This document shows positions 28,784 to 35,403 of a stretch of DNA of 64,000 bases, piece after piece. Under the pieces are notes generated by a model. That model worked only from the letters and a program-made list of their open reading frames with translations. It did not search any database and was not told the DNA's origin. The translations under genes and the position numbers were made by a program. Location of the stretch: assembly GCF_000183725.1 (NCBI RefSeq), contig NC_014762.1, forward strand, positions 806,001 through 870,000, given 5' to 3'. Within the stretch, counting starts at the first letter, position 1. The number at the start of each line of letters is the position of its first letter. The stretch is from Sulfuricurvum kujiense DSM 16994 (GTDB taxonomy: Bacteria; Campylobacterota; Campylobacteria; Campylobacterales; Sulfurimonadaceae).

Positions 28784-29995
28784 TTATTCGTATCGTAAAG
28801 CATCGATCGGATTTAGGCGGGCCGCTTTGCGTGCGGGAAAGTATCCGAATACAATCCCGACCAGGGTAGAAAATAAAAAAGCGACGATAACAATCATTGT
28901 ATTGAATATCAAAGGGAGGTCGAAAAAGATGCTGATCCCGATCCCGAAACCAATCCCCAAAATAACACCGATCAACCCGCCGAGCGAAGAGAGGACGATC
29001 GCTTCGACCAAGAATTGAAGGAGAACTTCACGCTCCAACGCACCGATAGCCAGACGTATTCCGATTTCACGCGTCCGCTCCGTGACGGAGACCAGCATAA
29101 TGTTCATGATCCCGATTCCCCCGACTAGGAGGCTGATCGTCGCGACGGCGCCCAGGAGCAGGGTGAGCATTTTAGTGGTGGACGTGAGTGTCTGAACCAC
29201 TTCCCGCAGATCCCTGACATTGAAATCGTCTTCATCACCGTTACGGATATGACGCCGTTCACGCATCAGTGCGGTAATGGAGTTTTTAATGTTTTCGATA
29301 CTGGAGGCATTTTTGGCGGAGAGCATTATGACGGAGATATCCTGATTTCCACTGATGCGGCGCTGAAACATGCGGATAGGGACGACGATAATATCATCCT
29401 GATCCATTCCGAACATTGAAGCCCCCTTGGGATGGAGCAGACCGATTACTTTGCACGAAAAATTGCCCAATCGTATCGAGGCGCCGATGGGGTCTTGATC
29501 CCCAAAGAGCTCTTTTTTAATCGTTTCACCGATGACACAGACCGCTTTTCCCCCCTGAAGCTCGGCGGGAGCAAACGCCCTTCCCGATTCGAATACCCAG
29601 TCTTTGACGGTAAAATAGTCGTTATCGCTTCCGTCGATGGAGGTGGAATAGTTTTGATTTCCGTAGACGACCTGCATCCCTTTGGAAGCGACGGGGGCTA
29701 CCCCTTTGAGCCCTCCGATTTCCCGCCGAACGGTGGCGATATCGCTGTGGGTAAACCGCTTTGCCGTCGCATCGGTTCCTTGCGGTCCGTGGCGGTCCTG
29801 TCCCGGACGGACGATGAGCATATTGCTGCCGAGTTTGGAGATGCTGTTGGTGACGTAGGCGGTAGTCGCATCGCCGAGCATCACCATCGCGATCACCGAG
29901 GCAACACCGATTACGATTCCCAGTGTCGTGAGGATGGAGCGTAATGCGCTGCGGCGGATCTCACGAAGTGCCAAGATAAAAGCGTTCCAGATCAT
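28784..29995 (-). CDS. MacB-type ABC transporter permease
   Basis: The membrane subunit of a tripartite efflux or mechanotransmission ABC system. The N-terminal helix with LRSILTTLGIVIGVASVIAMVMLG is the FtsX/MacB signature. A periplasmic MacB_PCD domain follows (about residues 45-235), then three C-terminal helices with GGIGIMNIMLVSVTERTREIGIRLAIGA and a closing PARKAARLNPIDALRYE. Length 403. Unlike E. coli MacB, the ATPase is a separate protein encoded by the gene just upstream, with a four-base overlap. The substrate could be a peptide, siderophore, lipoprotein or macrolide. Confidence 0.92.
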   Translation of the reverse strand: MIWNAFILALREIRRSALRSILTTLGIVIGVASVIAMVMLGDATTAYVTNSISKLGSNMLIVRPGQDRHGPQGTDATAKRFTHSDIATVRREIGGLKGVAPVASKGMQVVYGNQNYSTSIDGSDNDYFTVKDWVFESGRAFAPAELQGGKAVCVIGETIKKELFGDQDPIGASIRLGNFSCKVIGLLHPKGASMFGMDQDDIIVVPIRMFQRRISGNQDISVIMLSAKNASSIENIKNSITALMRERRHIRNGDEDDFNVRDLREVVQTLTSTTKMLTLLLGAVATISLLVGGIGIMNIMLVSVTERTREIGIRLAIGALEREVLLQFLVEAIVLSSLGGLIGVILGIGFGIGISIFFDLPLIFNTMIVIVAFLFSTLVGIVFGYFPARKAARLNPIDALRYE

Positions 29996-30684
29996 ACGTG
30001 CGCCTTGTCGATCAATCCGTCGCGAAATCGGATGGTCCGCCCGGCATAGGCCGCCATATCGTCTTCATGGGTGACCATAATGACGGTAATCCCTTTTTCC
30101 CGATTAAACGACTGCAGCAGTTCCATCACTTCGACGCTTTTCGCGCTGTCGAGATTTCCGGTCGGCTCATCGGCCAAAAGTATCACGGGATCGGTGACGA
30201 TCGCCCGGGCAATGGCGACACGCTGCTGCTGGCCGCCGGAGAGTTCACCCGGAGTATGGTGGGCGACATGTTCCAATCCGACACTTTTGAGAGCCTCCAT
30301 AGCTTTGGCTCTTCGCTCAGCGGCATTGACCCCCCGATACAGCAGCGGAAGCTCGACATTTTCGACGGCGGAGGTTTTTCCCAGCAGATTAAACCCCTGA
30401 AAAATAAACCCGATGTAATTGCGGCGAAGGAGTGCCCGCTGATCGCGGCTTAGTGCCGTGACGTTTACCCCTTCGAAGAGATAGTTGCCGTTTGTCGGGG
30501 TATCGAGACAGCCGATAATGTTCATGGCCGTTGATTTGCCCGATCCGCTGGGGCCCATAATGGCGACAAACTCTCCGCGTTCGATGGTTAAGTCTATCCC
30601 GCGCAGGGCGTATGCCGTAGCTTCCCCCTCACCGTACGATTTGGTGACATTTTCCAAGCTGATAACATGCTTTTGCATCCTCAA
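29992..30684 (-). CDS. MacB/LolD-type ABC transporter ATPase
   Basis: The 230-residue ATP-binding subunit for the adjacent permease. Walker A is GPSGSGKST, the signature LSGGQQQRVAIARA, Walker B ILLADEPTGNLD, and the switch His lies in MVTHEDDM. The group with LolD and MacB is recognised from FIFQGFNLL and the short length. Four-base overlaps with both neighbours indicate tight translational coupling. Confidence 0.94.
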   Translation of the reverse strand: MRMQKHVISLENVTKSYGEGEATAYALRGIDLTIERGEFVAIMGPSGSGKSTAMNIIGCLDTPTNGNYLFEGVNVTALSRDQRALLRRNYIGFIFQGFNLLGKTSAVENVELPLLYRGVNAAERRAKAMEALKSVGLEHVAHHTPGELSGGQQQRVAIARAIVTDPVILLADEPTGNLDSAKSVEVMELLQSFNREKGITVIMVTHEDDMAAYAGRTIRFRDGLIDKAHV

Positions 30685-31895
30685 TTCTCTTCAATTCCGA
30701 TGATGACGTTATCGTTAGGTTTGAGAGCAGAAGAGAGAACGGCGGTAGAAATACCGTCGCTTTTTCCGATGGTAACATCGATTTTCACCGGTTTGCCCTC
30801 TCGCAGTACCCACACCGATTTGCTGTTGGTGTTTATGTTCTCTTTGGCTTTTTTCGTCTTATCGTCTTTATCTTTGGGAGGGGTAAAACGGAGCGCCGCG
30901 TTAGGAACCGTGAGCCTGTTGGGCAAAATACCCGTTATAACCTGCGCGGTAGCGGTCATTCCCGGGCGGAGGCGCAGATCGTCATTCGGAACCTCGACGA
31001 CGGCATCATAGGTAACAACCCCGTTGACTATCTCGGAATTGAGCCTCAACTGCGTGATGACCCCTTTAAACTCCTGATTCGGATAGGCATCGACCGTGAA
31101 GGTCACCGTTTGGCGTTCTTTGACTTCACCGATATCGGCTTCGTCTACGCTGACGATCACTTTCATCGTATTCAGACTTTTCGCCATCGTAAACAAAACG
31201 GGAGTCTGCATCGCGGCAACGACGGTTTGTCCCGGTTCCACTTTCCGATTCAATACAATCCCATCTATCGGAGAGACAACGACCGCTTTTCGAAGATTAT
31301 CTTCTCCTGCGGCGAGTTCCGCTTTAGATTGCTGTGTCTGCGCTATGGCGGCGGCGACGGATGCTTTTGCCGAAGCAAGAGCGTTATCTGCTTCATCTAC
31401 CGCTTGTTTAGAGGGGTAGTTTCCCCCGGTCGAGATATACATCTGATGGACCCGTTCCCATTCGTTTTTGGCATTGGAAAGAGAAGCTTTTGCAACGGCT
31501 ACATTTGCTTCAGCGCGTGATAAAACGGCTTTGGCGCTGGTGACGTTAGAAGCGAGTTTGGTGGTATCGATTCGCGCCATCAGCTGTCCGACGTGCACGC
31601 GGTCGTTATAGTCGACGAGAACATCGGTGATGGTTCCGGAAACTTCGATCCCCACATCGATGGTATTCGTCGGTTCCAGATTACCCGTTGCCGATACGGT
31701 GGTTGTGAGATTTGTTATCTGGGCGGGTGTCGTAATGAATTGCGTTTTTTCGCTTTCATTCTGGTGTGTCCAAAACCATCCTCCCGCTATGCCTAGCGCT
31801 AAGACACCGCCAATGATGAGGTATTTTTTCAGAGATGATTTTTTCGGTGTATCCAAGCCGAGCGTCTGTTTGATCGAATCGGGAGAAGTGTTCAT
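30681..31895 (-). CDS. MacA-type periplasmic adaptor (membrane fusion protein)
   Basis: The adaptor joins the MacB-type transporter to a TolC-family channel. After a short cytoplasmic start comes one membrane helix (about residues 25-43). A lipoyl/barrel-sandwich half (ATGNLEPTNTIDVGIEVSG) follows, then a long helical hairpin with alanine-rich heptads (about 100-200) and the second lipoyl half (VVSPIDGIVLNRKVEPGQTV). Beta-barrel and membrane-proximal domains close the 404-residue chain. The family assignment is secure. The specific cargo cannot be read from sequence. Confidence 0.93.
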   Translation of the reverse strand: MNTSPDSIKQTLGLDTPKKSSLKKYLIIGGVLALGIAGGWFWTHQNESEKTQFITTPAQITNLTTTVSATGNLEPTNTIDVGIEVSGTITDVLVDYNDRVHVGQLMARIDTTKLASNVTSAKAVLSRAEANVAVAKASLSNAKNEWERVHQMYISTGGNYPSKQAVDEADNALASAKASVAAAIAQTQQSKAELAAGEDNLRKAVVVSPIDGIVLNRKVEPGQTVVAAMQTPVLFTMAKSLNTMKVIVSVDEADIGEVKERQTVTFTVDAYPNQEFKGVITQLRLNSEIVNGVVTYDAVVEVPNDDLRLRPGMTATAQVITGILPNRLTVPNAALRFTPPKDKDDKTKKAKENINTNSKSVWVLREGKPVKIDVTIGKSDGISTAVLSSALKPNDNVIIGIEEN

Positions 31896-33106
31896 TAAAG
31901 TTCCTTGGAAGGGGTGATGGCAAAATGGAGTTTGGTAAGCTCGAGCTGGATATTGATCTCATTGATTTTGATTTCCAACTCTTCAATCGATTTGGTATTG
32001 TTCAGTGTTTGGAGATCATACCCGGTTTTTACTCCCGCATTGACGCCGGCTCGGATCGCTTTGATCAGATCATCATAAAGCATTAGGTTTTGGGACGTAA
32101 TGGAGATAACATCCTTATAGTTATCGATCAGTTCTAAGGATTGTTTGTAGGTCGCTTCGAGTTCACGTGCTTTATCGGCTGTGGCGGCGTTTTCTTTCAG
32201 ATAGGCTGCTTTGGCTTCTTGGATGGTTGCCGAAGCATTATAAGTTAGCGGGAGATTTAAAGTAAATCCTGCGGTGTAATAATCTCCTTCGTAATCGGTA
32301 GGGAGCTCTTTGGCATTGTAGTTTTGGTAGCCGAGGGTACCGTTTAGTGTGAGGGAAGGGAGGTAGGTACTTCGGGTGACATCATAAAGGTGAGAGAGCG
32401 TTTCACTTTGGCTTCGTACGTAGGCTATATCGAACTGATTATTTAGAAACCGCTCTTTTTCGATGAGTGAAAAAGTAGGAAGTATGAGGTTATCCGGATC
32501 GATATCGCTCGATTTAGAGAGTTCCAGACGCAGCTGGGAGAGTGTAGTTCGCAAAGATGAGCGGGTTTTCAGCTCGCCGCTTTTTTCCATCAGAGCGTTG
32601 TTGAGTTCGGTAATGTCCACTTTTCCCGCATCGTACAGCTGCCGTTTGATGAAGATCTCGATCTCTTTGTTTTTGAGCCGAAGGTCGCTTTGCTCCAGCT
32701 GGTACGAACTTTTTTTAAGATTAAGCAGAGTGTTGAAAATCTGGCTGTTCAAAGAGGCTATCGTCTGTTTGAGCTGAATAAAACGTGTTTGCTGTTTGGT
32801 ATCGGCATACTCGATTTGGTACGTGATTCCTCCGGAGCGAAAAATATCCTGCGAGACGGACGCCGAGATCCCGGTCATGTCGTTATGGTAATCGCTTTGA
32901 GCACTTTTGTTGTGTGAATACGAACCGCTTAGATTAATCGGAGAGAGCCAGTTGGTGCGGAGCTTTTCATGTTCGGCATCTATATTTTCTTTTTCATAGC
33001 GTAAGAGAGATTGTTTGGGTTCGCTTAAAAGAGAAAGGTCGTCTCCCGATGCCGAATTGAGGGAGACAAACAGCAGCAAGAAAGAAAAATAATACAAAGA
33101 CTTCAT
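31895..33106 (-). CDS. TolC-family outer membrane efflux protein
   Basis: An outer-membrane channel with periplasmic helical tunnel. The MKSLYYFSFLLLFVSLNSASG signal peptide opens the preferred 403-residue form; an ATG 14 codons further upstream is in frame but adds residues without signal character. Two repeats of the OEP type are visible, each with long helices (QTRFIQLKQTIASLNSQIFNTL; ATADKARELEATYKQSLELI) and short strands (LTLNGTLGYQNY). It is the first gene of the tolC-macA-macB-type operon. Confidence 0.88.
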   Translation of the reverse strand: MKSLYYFSFLLLFVSLNSASGDDLSLLSEPKQSLLRYEKENIDAEHEKLRTNWLSPINLSGSYSHNKSAQSDYHNDMTGISASVSQDIFRSGGITYQIEYADTKQQTRFIQLKQTIASLNSQIFNTLLNLKKSSYQLEQSDLRLKNKEIEIFIKRQLYDAGKVDITELNNALMEKSGELKTRSSLRTTLSQLRLELSKSSDIDPDNLILPTFSLIEKERFLNNQFDIAYVRSQSETLSHLYDVTRSTYLPSLTLNGTLGYQNYNAKELPTDYEGDYYTAGFTLNLPLTYNASATIQEAKAAYLKENAATADKARELEATYKQSLELIDNYKDVISITSQNLMLYDDLIKAIRAGVNAGVKTGYDLQTLNNTKSIEELEIKINEINIQLELTKLHFAITPSKEL

Positions 33107-33194
33107 TCCACCATTGTAATGCAAATTCGGTAACAGTGATGTTAACAAAAATTAAACATTCGGTATCAATCCGTGCTGTCGAATCGCTTTTTCC

Positions 33195-33344
33195 TTATAG
33201 ACTGACCGGATTGCAGAGATATTTTTTCTCTTTGGCGACCCGTGCGCATTTTTCACAGATAAATTTCGGTTTTTTGACGATTTTGACTATTTGTTTAAAG
33301 TCATCCGCCAGTTCATCTTTTTTGAGTTTGCACAGTGTTTTCAT
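33195..33344 (-). CDS. Small four-cysteine protein downstream of desulforubrerythrin
   Basis: A 49-residue basic protein starting MKTLCKLKKDELADDFKQ, with FICEKCARVAKEKKYLC near its end: Cys at 5, 30, 33 and 44. The C-x2-C plus a further Cys suggests a small metal site. GGAGG lies five bases before the chosen ATG; an in-frame ATG four codons earlier has no spacing to its own Shine-Dalgarno. I recall similar short proteins in related genomes without a known role. It follows the desulforubrerythrin gene on the same strand and may belong to its regulon. Confidence 0.65.
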   Translation of the reverse strand: MKTLCKLKKDELADDFKQIVKIVKKPKFICEKCARVAKEKKYLCNPVSL

Positions 33345-33358
33345 CAGAGCCTCCATCT

Positions 33359-33371
33359 CCCCAAAAAGGGG
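33359..33371 (-). terminator. Small hairpin after desulforubrerythrin gene
   Basis: CCCC-AAAAA-GGGG sits between the desulforubrerythrin stop and the small Cys gene. It is short, so it would attenuate rather than stop transcription. Confidence 0.3.
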
Positions 33372-33377
33372 ATAGCA

Positions 33378-34025
33378 TTAAGCTAAATGTTCACGTTTGA
33401 AATATTCGCGACCCACTTTGCACAAAGGGCAGGCAACCGGCGGTTTTTTCCCCCGATGGATATGTCCGCACACTTCGCACACCCATATCTCCTCTTCTTC
33501 ACTGCTGAAGAAACTGTCGGTGATGAGGGCCTCTTTGAGTGCGGCGTATTCCCGCTCATGCTCTACTTCGACTTTACCGATAGCGGTAAATAGGCGGGCC
33601 AGGTCGTTGTGCCCTTCGGCTTTGGCTATGAGGCTGAATCCGGGATACATGGTTTCGTGCTCATAGTGTTCCCCTGCCATTGCGGTGTCGAGATTAGCGG
33701 CGGTTGCATCGACTTCACATCCGTGAATCAGCTTATGGTACGCTTTGTACTGGGCGCGTGCGTGATACATTTCGTTTACCGCCGCTTCACGAAAATGGCG
33801 TTCAACCGCATGCCACCCCTCATCACGGGCGATATCGGCAAACAGTTCGTATTTATTTCTCGCCATGCTCTCGCCGCCGAACGCTTTCATAAGATTTACC
33901 GCGGTGAGGCTTGTTGTGGTCATCTCCATCTCTTTTCCGCAGCACACCAGCGTTCCGCCTCCGACATTTTGGACTTCGACTTCATTGCCGCAGATATTGC
34001 AGTGATACGTTTCGTACTGACGCAT
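33378..34025 (-). CDS. rrc: Desulforubrerythrin (Rrc-type peroxide reductase)
   Basis: A three-domain non-heme iron protein that reduces hydrogen peroxide. Residues 1-36 form a desulforedoxin-like iron site (C9, C12, C28, C29). About 40-170 is the four-helix rubrerythrin diiron domain (Glu/His ligands in NKYELFADIARDEGWHAVERHFREAA and EHETMYPGF, with EVEHEREYAAL). The C-terminus is a rubredoxin (WVCEVCGHIHRGKKPPVACPLC). Campylobacter jejuni Rrc has this architecture and is under peroxide and iron control. The upstream region carries a TTGATA-N5-TATCAA operator overlapping the likely transcription start. Length 215 matches. Confidence 0.95.
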   Translation of the reverse strand: MRQYETYHCNICGNEVEVQNVGGGTLVCCGKEMEMTTTSLTAVNLMKAFGGESMARNKYELFADIARDEGWHAVERHFREAAVNEMYHARAQYKAYHKLIHGCEVDATAANLDTAMAGEHYEHETMYPGFSLIAKAEGHNDLARLFTAIGKVEVEHEREYAALKEALITDSFFSSEEEEIWVCEVCGHIHRGKKPPVACPLCKVGREYFKREHLA

Positions 34026-34095
34026 GTATCCCCCTTTGTGTTCGCTGTATTTTGTATATAGTAGCAGAAAAAGAAGAAATCAAGAGCTTTTTTCG

Positions 34096-34112
34096 TTGAT
34101 ATCTATTATCAA
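34096..34112 (-). promoter_or_regulatory. PerR/Fur-type operator, desulforubrerythrin side
   Basis: TTGATA-TCTAT-TATCAA is a perfect 6-bp inverted repeat with a 5-bp spacer. It lies just downstream of a minus-strand TATAAT (34119-34114), so it covers the expected transcription start of the desulforubrerythrin gene. Across the 16-bp Fur consensus it matches at 12 positions by eye. PerR is an equally good candidate. Confidence 0.65.
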
Positions 34113-34147
34113 TATTATAAAACTTTAAGGATGGTACAGATAGTATT

Positions 34148-34164
34148 TTGATATAAATTATCAA
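34148..34164 (+). promoter_or_regulatory. PerR/Fur-type operator, DUF2325 side
   Basis: TTGATA-TAAAT-TATCAA has the same arms and spacer length as the operator 52 bp to its left. It overlaps the likely -10 region (TATAAA) of the DUF2325-ferritin transcript. The pair suggests that one Fur-family repressor controls both divergent promoters. Confidence 0.65.
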
Positions 34165-34177
34165 AAAGGATTTTCCA

Positions 34178-34510
34178 ATGTCTGTACTGGTTATCGGCGG
34201 AGATAAAATCACGCGGCTTCAATCGCTGTTGGAAACATTGGGTGCTACCAAAACACATCATTGGAACAGCCGACGAAATTCAACATCCCATAAGCAGCTT
34301 CCACAAAATACCGACATGATTATTATGTTGACCGATTTTTTGAAACACAATTCGATGGACCATTTCAAACGACAAGCGAAAAAATGCGATATCCCTTTTA
34401 TTTGTGTTAAAGGCCTCAGCGGATGCAGCGAGTGTCAAATCACCCAAATGGTAGAGGGGATTCGGCAGAATAAGTGCATGAATCCCTCTTGTTCAGGGGG
34501 ATGCAAATAA
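34178..34510 (+). CDS. DUF2325 protein
   Basis: A 110-residue cytoplasmic protein of the DUF2325 family (SVLVIGGDKITRLQSLLETLGA at the start, then TDMIIMLTDFLKHNSMDHFKRQAKKCDIPF). The C-terminus is cysteine-rich (KGLSGCSECQITQM and NKCMNPSCSGGCK), which suggests metal or redox chemistry. The family's function is unknown. Position behind a Fur/PerR-type operator, and 66 bases before ferritin, links it to iron or peroxide handling here. Confidence 0.85.
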   Translation: MSVLVIGGDKITRLQSLLETLGATKTHHWNSRRNSTSHKQLPQNTDMIIMLTDFLKHNSMDHFKRQAKKCDIPFICVKGLSGCSECQITQMVEGIRQNKCMNPSCSGGCK

Positions 34511-34576
34511 ACGTCTGTTTTTGCGAGCCAACGCATACATGCCATTAGCCAGCACATTTTTTATGAGGGGCATACA

Positions 34577-35074
34577 ATGCTAAAACCCACTATATTAAAA
34601 CTGCTCAACGAGCAGATCGCACTCGAAGACTATTCAGCCAATTTATATCTGGCAATGAGTTCATGGTGCGGACACCAGAAACTGAGCGGATCGGCACGCT
34701 TCCTCGAAGCACACAGCGATGATGAGCATTCGCACATGCGCAAACTGTTTACCTATGTGAATGAAACCGGAGCCATGGCCCGTATCGGTGCATTGGATGA
34801 ACCGCCGTATGAGTTTGGATCGATTAACGATGTTTTTGAAAAAACATTCGAACACGAAAAATTCATTACGGCAAAAATCAATGCACTGGTTGATGCGTGC
34901 TTGGAAGAGAAAGATTACTCGACGTTCAATTTTCTTCAATGGTATGTTGCCGAACAGCACGAAGAGGAACATTTATTCCGTTCTATACTGGATATGATCG
35001 AGATTATCGGGCTTGATGGGCGTGGATTATTCCTCGTAGACAAAGAGATAGGGAAAATGTCGAATAAAGTATAA
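34577..35074 (+). CDS. ftn: Non-heme ferritin
   Basis: A 24-mer iron-storage protein. The ferroxidase ligands are in LNEQIALEDYSANLYLAMSSWC (Glu about 17), FLEAHSDDEHSHMRKL (Glu 50, His 53 region) and the AEQHEEEHLFR segment near 127. The 165-residue length is standard for bacterial Ftn and there is no heme-binding Met as in bacterioferritin. It probably shares a transcript with the DUF2325 gene, so that the upstream Fur/PerR-type site controls it. GAGGGG precedes the ATG. Confidence 0.95.
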   Translation: MLKPTILKLLNEQIALEDYSANLYLAMSSWCGHQKLSGSARFLEAHSDDEHSHMRKLFTYVNETGAMARIGALDEPPYEFGSINDVFEKTFEHEKFITAKINALVDACLEEKDYSTFNFLQWYVAEQHEEEHLFRSILDMIEIIGLDGRGLFLVDKEIGKMSNKV

Positions 35075-35079
35075 AACGA

Positions 35080-35099
35080 TTTCGGGATTTTTCCCGAAA
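35080..35099. terminator. Hairpin after ferritin gene
   Basis: TTTCGGGA and TCCCGAAA form an 8-bp stem with a TTTT loop, six bases after the ferritin stop. It is followed by an A-rich tract, so it would terminate best on the minus strand, but its position fits the end of ferritin. Confidence 0.5.
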
Positions 35100-35129
35100 A
35101 ATCAGAAAAAAACAATCAAGGAAACCAAT

Positions 35130-35207
35130 ATGGAAAATGGTAATGATCAAGGTTCGAGAGAGGATAAAACGATACATCGTCTGCTGCGAAAAGGGTGCAC
35201 ATGTTAA
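35130..35207 (+). CDS. Possible 25-residue leader peptide before hemP
   Basis: A short reading frame, MENGNDQGSREDKTIHRLLRKGCTC, with a good AAGGAAAC before its ATG. Its stop overlaps the hemP start (ATGTTAA), the layout of translational coupling. The Cys-x-Cys end is notable. No similarity is known to me. It may be a leader peptide or simply part of the hemP upstream region. Confidence 0.35.
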   Translation: MENGNDQGSREDKTIHRLLRKGCTC

Positions 35208-35365
35208 ATGAAAACAGGGATGAAGAAATATCTTTAGAGTATAATAACGCCGTTATTGAAAGCAAAGAGTTGTTTAAAAACGGAGCGTCAATCCGTATCG
35301 TTCACGGCGATGCTATCTATATTTTGCGGATCACCAAAGGGAACAAACTGATCCTTACAAAATAG
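35201..35365 (+). CDS. hemP: HemP/HmuP family small protein
   Basis: A 54-residue protein whose C-terminal half (IRIVHGDAIYILRITKGNKLILTK) is the HemP/HmuP signature. HemP proteins are encoded next to heme and iron-uptake receptors; in several alpha- and betaproteobacteria HmuP activates the receptor gene, perhaps by binding its promoter region. Here it stands 38 bases before a TonB-dependent receptor gene and behind ferritin. AAAGGG lies before the ATG. Its short length makes it easy to miss in automatic annotation. Confidence 0.85.
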   Translation: MLNENRDEEISLEYNNAVIESKELFKNGASIRIVHGDAIYILRITKGNKLILTK

Positions 35366-35403
35366 ATAGTCTATTTTAAAACATACTCTATCAAAGGACT
35401 TTT

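Noticed and set aside
33136-33375. Plus-strand 79-codon frame between the efflux operon and desulforubrerythrin
   Set aside because: The opposite strand carries the 49-codon Cys protein with a better ribosome site and composition.
34520-34560. Similarity between the ferritin leader and the siderophore receptor leader (AGCCAACGC, TTAGCCAGC)
   Set aside because: The shared pieces are only 9-10 bases, in different order, with no shared structure; probably chance.
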